Below, one piece after another: positions 51,166 through 62,163 of a DNA stretch of 64,000 nt; positions within the stretch are counted from its first letter, which is position 1; each line of letters opens with the position of its first letter. The notes below the pieces were generated by a model, which saw only the letters and a list, made by a program, of their open reading frames with translations, did not search any database and was not told the origin of the DNA. The translations under genes and the position numbers were made by a program. This DNA is from Caenorhabditis elegans (lineage: Eukaryota; Nematoda; Chromadorea; Rhabditida; Rhabditidae), in assembly GCF_000002985.6 (NCBI RefSeq), contig NC_003284.9:4836001-4900000 (forward strand), in the 5' to 3' direction.

Positions 51166-53527
51166 ATGCTAGAATTATCCAGAAAAGATGCATGTTACAA
51201 CTGGGGAGACACGATTCAAGGTAAACTTAATCTGAAAATCTCCGAAGGATCTATCGAAATCACATCCCTTCGCATTCTTTTTCATGGTTACGGGAAAATC
51301 AACTGCAAAGGAAAGGTATTTTGCAATTGGCATATATGTTTTACATTATGTTTTTCTTTTCAGAAAGATGAACTTCTGCAGGAAAATATGACGTATATGA
51401 AAAAGTTTTCTAATGCCATATCACAACCTATTGTGGTTTCGCAACAGGAATATTCAATTCCGATTGAGGTTTCTTGAAGATAATCTTAAAAATCTTACAA
51501 TTTCCTCGTTTGTAGGAAACTCTTCCGGATCAGCTTCCCACTTCTGTTTACAGCCCGAAGGGTCATATTCAATACGTTATCCAATGCACTTTGGAGTACA
51601 AAACAGCAGGTACTCTAGTATAATCTATGATTCTCTAGAAAATAGTTCCTGCTTCAGCCGGAACTCCAAGTATTGTGAAAGCGGTGCGAGGTATAACCGT
51701 GATTGAGTCATTGGATCTCAATAAAATCTCCAAAACATGGTTCGAACCAAAAACTGAATTCGAGCAGAGAAAGTTCGGTTGGTTTGCCTGCACCGGGGGT
51801 CATATCAGACTTCATCTAACATTTGAAAGAAGCGCTTTTGTTTGTGGAGAAGCAATTCCATTCATTGGTAGGTTTAATTTTTCCAATTACAATTCAAATT
51901 GTTCGTTTCAAGGGAAAATTGAGAACAAAAGTGATCGAAGAATTGAAAAGGTTTCAGTCTGCCTAATGAGAAATACCAGATTTGGAAACGACGTGGAGGA
52001 TGATGTTGAAGTAAGTGACATTTTGGAAATTCTTATTTCAAAATTGAAACAGTATTGAAAAATTCAATTTTTATTGAAGAACATATTCTTTTAAATTTCT
52101 TTTAAGTTGAAGGTGCATTTTCTACTAGACCTGCTACTTAACTATCTAAAAACAGAAAAAAAGACTGAATGTGACTGAATATTAATGATATTGACCATAC
52201 GGGGGAATTCAAATTTCCTAATGTGTTTTTGTTCGTAAACATGATTATGGTTTTCGAAAATTTTGAACATTTGTTCTCAAAGTACTTTAATTGAACATTC
52301 TAGAACAGCGATTCCAAATCCAAAACATTTTCAAGCTAGTTTTTTGTTTTTCTCACTTGTAAAAAATTTTTATGTTTTTTTTGAGAGCTACAGTAATTAC
52401 TCAAAAATGTGCAACACTTTTCAGTAATTTCCCCAACCCCGTTTCTAAACAAAATAACCGTTGGTTACAAGTTCCAAAAAAAAACTTGTTTTAGCTAAAA
52501 TTTTATTTTGTTAACTTTTCCGTGTTGAAACAGTCGAAAAATCGGTTTTATTTGTTTATCATCCTTTATTGCTTATTTTGGTAGTTTATCTAAAGTTATT
52601 ATGTTTATTAATGCAACTTTATGACCTATAGCTAACTTACTTGACACAACAAATTAGTTACCTATTGATTTTAAATGTACCGTTATCAATGGAATACTAT
52701 GAGTGTAGCGATCAAAAAATACGCGGATGTGCAACTATTTTCCGTAATTTCCCGACAACCACCACTCCTTCTTCAAACTTTTTCTTTATTTAGAATGCAA
52801 CTGTTGACCATCATTTAATTCAAGAAGACCTTATGGCAATGTACATTGAAGAAGGCTGCGTCAACAAAATTGACAAAAAAGTCCATATTCCATGCACCGC
52901 TCCATCTACACCACTTCCGATACTTTTCCGCTCAGGACAATTGGACGGAAACAAGTTCCAGCTTCGACGTAAATCGCAACTAGGGAGATTATCTCTTACA
53001 AGTCAAAAGTCACGACAATCAATCTCCTCGACGTCCAACATGCAACGGATTTTGGCGATCACGTACGCATTCCTCATCAAAGTCAGATCAAATGGAATGG
53101 ATGTCATTGATTTGAGTGTTCCAGTTGTGATTGGGACTGTACCATATATTGACCATGTGAACTCCGGAGACCCGTCAGTAAACTCATGACTATACCTCAA
53201 ATTTTTAAATCAGAAATTCAGATCCGATCCACTTGATCGCCCAGTGATTAACCTTTGCCGCCAAGACAAACCAATTCCTTTGTTGGACGAGAAAGAAAGA
53301 AGTTTATGTAATAAAGCTCAGGTTTTTTTTTTCAAATTTGTCAAGACAAATTTAATAAGATAACCAAAATATTTCAGCTGCAACATGTGAACAAATATCC
53401 ATTTTTTGCAACTCTTCCAACATCGTCAAAACAGAGCAAGAAACTTTGCGTTATTGCTCAAAATATCAAAGTTGAAAACAAAATCATGAATACTATAAAA
53501 AGCGCTGTGGACGATGAAAAATACTAA
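51166..53527 (+). CDS. Arrestin-domain (alpha-arrestin-like) protein
   Basis: Exons 51166-51315, 51364-51468, 51516-51609, 51658-51867, 51913-52010, 52794-53173, 53222-53321 and 53378-53527 code for 428 aa. The arrestin N-domain opens with YNWGDTIQGKLNL; the C-domain has CGEAIPF followed by IENKSDRRIEKVSVCLM, the classic family pattern, and ends about IDLSVPVVIGTVPY. The tail is short and basic. Alpha-arrestins are cytosolic adaptors that link membrane cargo to ubiquitin ligases and endosomal sorting (family knowledge); no PY motif is seen. The exon opens after a TTCCAG acceptor at 51129, and the frame is open upstream of the chosen Met, so an in-frame 5' exon is possible. AATAAA lies at 53556. 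The family is large in worms (arrd genes); the exact member is not asserted. Confidence 0.9.
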
Positions 53528-54472
53528 TTGCAACTCACTAGTTTTTTTTCTTACGAATAAAGCTTATGGTTCAATATATGAAATACTTATTGTTGTTTTG
53601 GTGTAAAGTTGGCAAGACGGATATGATGTTTTTCCAGTTCAAATCCGTTGTTTAGTTATTTGGAGAAACCAACAATGATGGAACATCAAAACAAAAATCT
53701 AAAAAAAAAACAGTAGTACAAAAAAAGGGAATTGTATTTTTTAAAACTTTCTTGCGCATCTGTACTGATCCGTATTTCATTTTTTTTTTGAGACAATATT
53801 CTCACTAGAAAAATCATAAAGTTTGATGATTCATGGGAAAAAAAGCAAAAATGCAAGTGAGCGCTATAAAAGTCACACGGTTGTTTTTAAAACTTCTCGA
53901 CTTATTTCCCGTTGTTCCAAGAAATTTTCTATCAAACCTGCGGAGAGGGACTTATTTGAATTGTTTTCAGACAAATCAAAAGGACTGGATGACTAATTGA
54001 TACTGCAATAATAAAAGTTGCTTCCGGAGTTGAATAAAACTTATGAAAACTACTACAAAAGTACATACAATCTACGTTAACAAATAAAATGTTGTTGGCA
54101 ACAAATTTCATTTATCATCAAAAGTCATTTTTGAGAAAATTTAGTAATTCTCTGTTTCTCACAATTTGTTACCGATAGAATTTTCAATTAACTTCTTGAA
54201 AGTGCACTCAACTAGCACAAATGTGCAACCTGCCACTGCACCAAATTGATTTTCTATTTTTCATTCATAATTCATTTTCTGATATGCAATTACGTAGTGT
54301 TGGCAACGAGAGCGCGCACTCTACGAGGAAATGTGATTGTGTAAAGGGGTGCGCGTGTGTGTGTGTGCCCGTGCATTTTCCCGTCACCGTGTTTGCACAC
54401 TCTGCTTTTTTAGTTTTGTATGCGGTTTTCACCGCATGGTTTCTCCCCGCTGATTCGACCTTTTCGGGGAAA
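53528..54472. other. Intergenic: arrestin 3' UTR and PA-domain gene promoter
   Basis: AATAAA at 53556-53561 should end the arrestin transcript. The 250 bp before 54473 is GC-richer with a GTGTGTGTGTG tract near 54356 and an acceptor-like TTTTTTAG at 54403-54411, a possible trans-splice site. An ORF extends upstream of the chosen start to 54221 but adds no recognisable domain. Confidence 0.5.
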
Positions 54473-55992
54473 ATGAAACCCCGCGGGTGGCTTCTGTTCA
54501 GTTTTTTGCTAATTATTCAAGTCGCCTATGCCAAAATCCCTCGGGAATATGAGGAAGTCGGTAAGTGATTATATACAAATCTGTTTTATGAATATACATA
54601 TTTCAAAATTTCAGAAAATCAAGACAATATGCTATTCACAGTCACAGAACCATATACGCTCGCCTATACATATCAAATGAAACACGCATTCATGCTTGGA
54701 GTTCATTTCCCAGATGGAGCAAACAAAACTTTCCGGGTAAGAGTTTAGTTATTTTCGTGAAAATATTTATTGTTTGATAACTTAGTAGAACAGCAGATCC
54801 GGGTGTTTTTTGTAAAAAAGAAATTACGGAAATCACCTTTTTTAGAATCTGGAAATGGTCCTCGCCGATCCCGTCCACGGATGTGAGGCTCTGCGCAATG
54901 AGATCTTTGCCCCTTCAGTCATTCTCATGGAGCGAGGAGAATGCTCTTTCACCGTAAAAGCACTCAATGGAGAAAAAGCTGGAGCCACCGTCATAATGGT
55001 CACCGACTCACAGAACTACGGTACACTCCTTGATTATAAAACCATAAATACAACTTTAATGAATTTCAGAATACAGTTATCATCAGTACTACGTCAATAT
55101 GATACCTGACGAGTCTTTGGATCGTGCCAACGTCCCATGTGTCTATGTTGCACCAGTGACAGGGTATTACAATTTTGTTTCGCTTTTCAAAAGTTCAACT
55201 AGTGAAATTGCTAAGCTTAAAAGCAAGTAAATATAATTTTGGACAAAAATTATATGTTTCTCTGGATTTTTAAGTTTTTTCAAGCTGTTTAAAGCGGTAT
55301 AACTTGGAAACCGATATTGCTCGCAAAATATTGCCAACTAAAAACTCACAATGGCAATTTTTGATCATTTTCTGTGTTGTTTGTTTTATCAACATCACTC
55401 TGGAAAAAGTCATGGTGGCTAACATCTCATGGACCTGCTTTTGATTAGATCTGATTTTTTCGACAAATAACTCAAGTTTCATGGTATAGACCAACAACAA
55501 ATCTAGTTTAAAATAGACCGGCGGTATTGATTTGAACAAATTCAACAAATCGAAAATGTTTAGCTTTCAGAATTTTGAGATTTTTAGATTTGACGCAACA
55601 TTTCATAAAATTAGCGCACACATTGATTCGTAAAATTCTTTCTGAAATCTAGAGTAATTTGAATTTGTTTAAGTGTTTTGGTCTCGCATCTCTGATCCAC
55701 AAGATTTCATTCGCTATAACCTTTACCAGAAAAAAAATTGATGAACGTTTATAACAAGGGAAGTGTATAAAAATTATAAGTACTATTCTTTGGTTGAAAA
55801 TGTTCTGTTACCTGCACTAGGCTCTGTGAAGAACAATTTATATCATTTTTCAGACGCTACTTCCGTGACCACCTCGAAGAGGGAGGAACCATCAAGTTGG
55901 ACATTCCAGTCGAGAGGAACTATGCACCATGGGTTCATCACCAGAAGAAGGCTCCATGGGAGATTTGGCCAGATGAGGACCATTACTTCTAA
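54473..55992 (+). CDS. PA-domain secretory protein (PRADC1-like)
   Basis: Exons 54473-54560, 54615-54736, 54846-55020, 55070-55163 and 55854-55992 code for 205 aa. Residues 1-20 form a signal peptide (WLLFSFLLIIQVAYA), which decides this start over the ORF's upstream Met. The rest is one protease-associated domain: HGCEAL, then ILMERGECSFTVKA, GATVIMVTD, IPDESLDRANVPCVYV. It ends HHQKKAPWEIWPDEDHYF. There is one NKT glycosylation site and no protease domain or membrane anchor. Length and layout match human PRADC1 (about 190 aa), a secreted glycoprotein of unclear role. Intron 4 (690 bp) is unusually long for this gene. AATAAA lies at 56467. Confidence 0.92.
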
Positions 55993-58060
55993 ATGAATCC
56001 TCTCAAAGCTTTAATAGTGACAGTTCAATTATCATTTCGGTTCTTTCTAATTTTGTGTTGTGATTTCCGACGTTTTGCCTACGGTGTCCCCATTCTGTCT
56101 CAGCTTTCCTCATTTACATGTCATTTTTGCATATTCTTTTTTTTATTTTTTTTTCTTCACATCAAAAATCTGGTTGTAACCTAATATTAATATTTCGTTA
56201 TTTCTCTTTCACATACTTATCCTCCCGAGACATTGGATTCCGTATCGCCCACGGGTTATTCCTCCCCATTGGTTTTTCCCATTCCCGTTGTCTATGACAA
56301 AGTTGCCATTACAATGAATTTTTCAATATGTATGTTTTGAAATGGTGTAGATATGAGAAAATGGAACACCAGTGTCCTATGCTCTTTTCACTTTTTGTCA
56401 TTTGTCAAATGCGGTGTGGCTATGGAGCACCACAAGCACTAGAGAAAGTTTTTAATTCTTTAGGCAAATAAAACTCAGCAAGTCGACCGCTTTCATTGTC
56501 TTTTTCTTCCGTTTCCTCTCACTGCTTTATATATCCATCATCCATAGTTAGTGACATAGAAAACGGTTTTTGACAATGAGTCACCGAGATTTCAAATCGT
56601 ATTTCTTTTAACAGTGCTGCATTGGGATTTTACTTTAGTTTTTTTTAGTTATGTTAGTTGTTTTCTGAGTTTTTTTTAATTTCTATGTGAAACGGGCTTT
56701 GCAAATTTTTCAGACGCTTTTCTGGAAAACCTGATTTTGCCCTAAAGCCCTAAAATTTGATTCTTTTTGCGTTTGTTGATAATATTTTTAACTGAACAAA
56801 AGTCGGAAAATTTCACAAATTTTGAATTAACGCACACAGTATTAAAAAAAAAATTACAAAGTTATTAGAGCTCAAAACGCTGAATTACCAAGACAGTGCG
56901 CTAATTATTACGAGAATTCATATATAAGGAAAAAATACGGAAATAAAAGTTAATTGTGTTCCCATCTGATAACTTTTACTTTTCTTGAATAGTTTACATT
57001 TTTAAAATAGTTATTTTCGACAGAGTAAAAATAATTTCCCACTTAAATATTTTTTTTCAAAGTTTGCCTTGCTCAGCATTCATAAATAGATAAAAATTGC
57101 GCAACTTTTTCGCAAACGAAATAGGTTGAAGATATTAGTTGCACCCTATATAATTTTTGTGAAAGAAAAGTTTCGTAAAACCTTATTTAATTAATTAATT
57201 TAAAAAACATTTCCAATCAAATAATAATTAAACTTGCCAAAAATATTCAGATTTTTCAAACTTGTCGTGAAAGTTTTGGTAAATTTGGCTTTTTAAAAAA
57301 ATTTTTAGAATCCAAACTTTCTGAATGCAAATAAAACTTTGTCAAAAATATTTTGATAACTATTTGCTCATTTTAGTACTATAAAACGGTTTTCTTTGCG
57401 TTTAACATGTTGAAATTTTGTGATTTTGCGAAATAAACAACTCAAAAAATAATTTCTAAAAACTAGTCAATTCAAAATATTTCCCACATTGGCACTTCCA
57501 TCAAAAAAATGTCTTTTGAATTTGACTCAATTATGTTGCGCTCGTTAGATTTCGGTTTCTGTTCAACACACACCATTTTTCCATTTTAGCGAGGTCAAAC
57601 CAATTTTTCGTTTCAAAAATTTTGATGCTTTTACTTTTACTACTACGTTTTATTTTGTGACAGACAGTTGCAAAGTGGAAAAATATGTCTCTTATCACTC
57701 GTTTTTGATTGCGCTATTATATGTAGGTTTAAATTCTATTGTTCACAATTAGAGCGTGCGACGGATTTTTATTGATCGACCTTGAGGTTCTGTCAATTGT
57801 TTGAATTGTGTCTTATACTGGTTGTAGAATTTGCTTGTGAAAGTTATTGGCACGCATCCAAATTCAGGTTCGATTCCACTGTTTTCTCCGTCTTTCTTTC
57901 TCTACGTTTCTTCAGCAATCATCACTCTCTAGGCGCTTGCGCATCTCTATTTCTGTTGTTTCTCCTATCGTATTTCTCTTTTCAATTTCATTTCATTTCA
58001 TTTTGCATATGAATAATATTATATAAATATACTTTTCCATTTCGTTTGTATTCCAGATAA
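55993..58060. other. Intergenic between PA-domain and phosphatase genes
   Basis: Two kb of AT-rich DNA. The left 480 bp is probably the PA-gene 3' UTR, ending near AATAAA at 56467-56472. The right part (57540-58050) is pyrimidine-rich and promoter-like. No exon is supported. A GGTTCGATTCC word near 57868 resembles a tRNA B-box but has no cloverleaf around it. Confidence 0.5.
58050..58056 (+). other. Probable SL1 acceptor of the phosphatase gene
   Basis: ATTCCAG ends 4 nt before the ATG at 58061, in a T-rich context, with no nearby donor. This is typical of a trans-spliced worm mRNA start. Confidence 0.55.
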
Positions 58061-60191
58061 ATGCCCGAGCGGAGAGTGTTCATTATCCGTCATGGTGAAA
58101 GATGTGATTTTGCATTTGGCAAGTCAGGACTTTGGATCAATTCATTTGACAGCAGAGGAAGGTAAACGTTATTTTAAGCATTCTAGAACAAGTTTAAGTC
58201 TGTAGATATCGCCCGCTTGACATCAATCTTCCCCGAACTCTTCCAAAACGTGCCGATGGATGGCAAGGTTTTGCTGCCGACACCCCGTTGACTGAAATTG
58301 GTTATCTTCAATCAAAATTGACAGGTAAACTGAAAATTTGCAATTTATTTGCAAAAATAACAATTACAATTTTCAAGTTTATTTCAATAATTTAGATAGA
58401 TTATTTTTTGAATTTCATAACAAATTAAGTTGTTTGAAATTAAACCAGTTGCCAGTTGGAAAATTGTTTAGAGCCATAGCAATTTGATTTAGGCTGTTTA
58501 AGAAATCTTTGAAATTTCCTGAAAAATCAAAAAAAAACCAGCAATTTCCAAAATGACCAATTTTTGAAAAACAATTACTGAAAGTATGCAATTTTTACAT
58601 TTTTAGTTTTTATAAGATCTCGAAGAGTTTTCCGAAAAAAGTGATTAACAAATAACTACAATTGCGAATTATGCCAAATTCAATTTTTTAAGTTTCGAAA
58701 AATTTCGGCAATTTCGGCAGCTAAAATTTTTGACCGCGTACCTTTTGTTTCACAGTTATCATAGTTCTGAAATTCAACTTTAAAAACATGTTTCTGCAAA
58801 TTTTATATTCCAATGCAGTTTCATTAAATGTGCATTTTTATTCGAACTTATACAAAACGTCATTTCATTTGAATTTTGGCTATTGTCTTGTACAGAAAAA
58901 TGTTGAAAAATATGGAATTTGTTTAAGAGCTTTAGTTGGTTATATTGAATAATTATAAGAACTATTAAAAAACAAATCATTATTAAATGCTCAAAAACAC
59001 AGTTAAAATTTGAAAAACTTGAATTTATTTTTACATATGTTATTCGAGAAAGTTTAGGTATTTTTTTGAAAATGTATTTCAATTCGCACAACGTTTAAAT
59101 AAAAATAATTATAAAAACATTTAAAATTACAAATTTATGAAAGATTTTATAAATCGTAAAAACAAGAGCTTATACTGTTCTTTGGTTTCTTTTCCACATC
59201 ATTTCTAATACTGTACTGTATTTTAAATAGTTTTTTTTTTCAAAAAATAACTTTATTTTCAGTCAGAATTTGTCTAAACTATTATCTATTATGTTCTTCA
59301 TCAACAAGACCTATTAATTTTTCAGGACGAGCATTACGTGACAATGGAATCGAAATCAACCATGTTTTCTGTTCCCCGGCTTTGAGGTGCATCCAAACAA
59401 CAGTTGGTCTATTGAAGGGAATGGGTACGTCATGTTTCGATGTTTCCCGCAAGACAACTGACATCACTTAAAATAAACATGTTCTAGGTCTTGACAAGCG
59501 AATTCAGTTTTCCGTTGAACCTGGGCTTTATGAGTGGATGGTATTTGCAAGGTACGCAAGACCATGCTGGATTCCGCCAAAAGATTTGAAAAAGCTTGGT
59601 ACGTATGCTCGGCGTTTAATTCCAATACTAAAAATGTTCAGGCTACCCTGTACAAGAAAACTATGTACCATGTTGGACGGATAAGGAGCTTCGAATGAAT
59701 GAAACCTTAGCAGATTTCTATCAAAGATCGTTTGGTTCTATAAACAAAATTTTGTCGGAATGCACAGAAGGTGATTTCTTTTCTCAACTTTTTGACACTA
59801 GTGATCAATGTGTATTTCTCGTGATTTTCCTGTCTATCACCCTATGAACTTTCTAGCTTCTACATCTCATAAAACGTCACGTTAAATGTATATTCCAGGA
59901 AACATTCTCATTGTGGCTCATGGTGCATCACTCGAAACATGCACTCGGCAGCTGGTCGGCGGTGATATCAGATCAACTGACGATTTCTACTACCTACTTC
60001 AAAACACACCATACTTGTCGTGTGTAGAAGTGAACTCTCGAGAAGGATTATGGAGACTAGTGGGCAGCCCGATTCCGTCGTTTTCACACACGTACAATCG
60101 CACTTTTGATCCATTGCAGCTCGTCACAAAAGATTTGGCCTCGCTGAAAAGAGAACGAGAGGGAAAAGACAATATGAGGACCACTCAATAA
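58061..60191 (+). CDS. Histidine-phosphatase/phosphoglycerate-mutase family protein (UBASH3/STS-like)
   Basis: Exons 58061-58161, 58206-58324, 59326-59424, 59488-59598, 59642-59770 and 59899-60191 code for 283 aa. The catalytic signature [10 protein letters not shown] puts the phospho-accepting His at residue 11. The second active-site His is His194 in [26 protein letters not shown] carries the conserved middle motif. RHGER and [10 protein letters not shown] are closest to the phosphatase domain of UBASH3A/B (STS), which dephosphorylates tyrosine-phosphorylated kinases. Here the UBA and SH3 domains are absent and the protein begins at the catalytic motif, so it is a stand-alone domain. Substrate unknown. 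It converges with the kinase gene at 60760. Confidence 0.93.
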
Positions 60192-60604
60192 TCTTTTTGA
60201 TAATTTGTAAGCCGAATTAATTTTTCTACGGTTCTGAATGCTAACATTTTTGGCGGGAGTTCTTTATTCGAATTTATGTAAATTGAAAGTCTTTAACTTT
60301 GAGCCTAACTTTTTATTGCCAGTGGGAATATTTTTCAAGTTTGCTTTTATAATGCTAAAATCTTTTTTAAAAAATATTTGAAATGACTCGATGTGGAAAA
60401 TTTGAAAATTTACCATAATTTTGTCTGAAAATTTTTTGAAGATGTGTTATAATATTTAGTCAGTTTGGTCTATGGTCTCAACTGACGGTTCTCCGGCCTT
60501 TGATTAGTTTGGTTTTTCTTCAGTTTATCACCGACGTTGTTCATGATCTCAACTTTCTCCTGTTTTTTTATTCGATTCATATTCAAATTGTTATACTTTC
60601 AACT

Positions 60605-60620
60605 AATAAATCATTTTATT
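60605..60620. terminator. Bidirectional poly(A) site
   Basis: AATAAATCATTTTATT contains a plus-strand AATAAA (60605-60610) and a minus-strand AATAAA (60615-60620) within 16 nt. It can end both the phosphatase gene (414 nt after its stop) and the convergent kinase gene (about 140 nt after its stop). Confidence 0.65.
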
Positions 60621-60759
60621 CGACAATCAATTAACATTCTGTGAACTTCGAAACCCGAAATTTGTTTTCTCTTTTCAAATATATTTCAATGATAGATCTA
60701 CTTGTAGAGATATGAGATAACTCTTTGTAATGGTTAAACATTTAAAAAAAAAGGATCGG

Positions 60760-62163
60760 CTAACATATTTGTTGACTCCAGTTGATTGCTTTGTCATAAA
60801 ACTGAGTAGGTGTGCATCTTTGAGTGGTATCGAGCTGCAGCAGTGATTGAATAATCCCCGAAACCTCTTGACTCAGCTCGTCGGGCAGCTCAGGCGGGTC
60901 GTAGGCGTCGAAGTTAGCCCCTGCCACATACAGGAAGAGCTTACACAAACTGCACTCATCGAATGGGACCTGCAAAAGAAAAATTGTGAATATGAAGTTA
61001 TCTACGTCATTCTTCCACTTCAACTGCGAAGCCCCTGGGGAGTTATTTGCGTTTTTGTTCTTGGAAAAACTTTAGGGTTCGGAAGGACTAACCTCTCCTG
61101 TAACGCATTGGTAGAGAAGGCATCCGATGCTCCACATATCAACTTTTGAGTCATACTGACAAGTTTTTAAAAGGTTCGCTCCAACTTCTGGAGCCATGTA
61201 ATAAAATGTACCCGCAACGTTGCACAGCTCTTCTCCCTCGTTATCAAGGGTTCTCGAAATTCCTGAAACAAGAAATGAATTAAATTACGTAATGAGTTCC
61301 AAAACACACCAAAGTCTGTGATCCGAGCACAAGCAATTTGTTTCGATGCATCTGTATAAGTGATCAGTATGTTTTGGGGTTTAATGTCCCGATGTACAAT
61401 TTTCAACTCATAAAGCGCTTTGTATCCTCGGGCAATGTTGTCAAGAAGAAGCCTGAAGTGATTTCTGTTTGAAAGTTGTAAAAAAGTTTTGAGGAAGACA
61501 TGCTGAAACTTCCTTATCCTAGCCCTCTTCCCTAGTTCCTGTTCCGTATTCTCTACTATTTACTTGAATCAAAACATGTTTGTGTGTTCCCCCCCCCCCC
61601 CCCCCCGTTCCCCAATCTGTAATGCAAAGAAAAGAAATGCGAGAATTCCAAATTCCTTACCTGAAATTCGACGGATTCAATCTTCCTTTGACCGAAATAT
61701 TGCGCATGTGATGGTCAAGATCACAATCGCAGAGTTCCATTATTAAACAGCAGAAAAAGTCGTCGAAATTGCAAATGTCTAGTACTCCGACTAGATATTC
61801 ACTGTTGAGTTCTCTGAAAAATCTTATAGTAGAAAGTTTCCAACAAAATTAAGAGATACAAAACTAAAACTTACTTGATCATTTTCAATTCGCTCTCCTT
61901 CACGTGCACTTTGAGCATCCTTTTTATGGCAATCTGAAATAATACTCCTCATATAACAAACGGGATATAACGTTTTTTACCGAATTGCTAGAATCCTTCA
62001 AGCTCCCCTTGAACACTGCTCCAAATGCTCCCATCCCAATCATGGCGTCCACTGAATCCATATACTCGTATTTTTCATCTAATATAATTTGCTTGTTGGT
62101 GAAGTCGGGCATCAAAAATGCACTGGCCGTTGAGGAACGATGAGAGGCGCAATGAATAACCAT
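60760..62163 (-). CDS. Small Ser/Thr protein kinase
   Basis: Exons 61981-62163, 61875-61933, 61661-61813, 61310-61452, 61093-61262 and 60760-60969 code for 305 aa, essentially a lone kinase domain. All key elements are present: Gly loop GMGAFGAVFKG (43-53), catalytic Lys65 (IAIK), helix-C Glu near 74-76, HRD at 152-154 with KPQN, DFG at 178-180 and APE at 203-205, then DMWSIGCLLYQCVTGEVPF. It should be active and cytosolic. VHRDIKPQNILI and the short C-terminus suggest the ULK/IKK-like branch, but the subfamily is not certain. The start lies directly on a TTTTTGCAG acceptor, so trans-splicing or a non-coding 5' exon is likely; a donor-like CTTTTTG|GTAAGT at 63405-63410 is a candidate. Confidence 0.92.
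61589..61606 (+). repeat. 18-nt poly-C tract in kinase intron
   Basis: An uninterrupted run of 18 C between exons 61661-61813 and 61310-61452. It is G18 on the transcribed (sense) strand of the kinase gene and so may form a quadruplex in DNA or pre-mRNA. Confidence 0.9.

Noticed and set aside
57860..57885. tRNA B-box-like GGTTCGATTCC
   Set aside because: No matching A box, acceptor stem or anticodon arm could be drawn around it on either strand.
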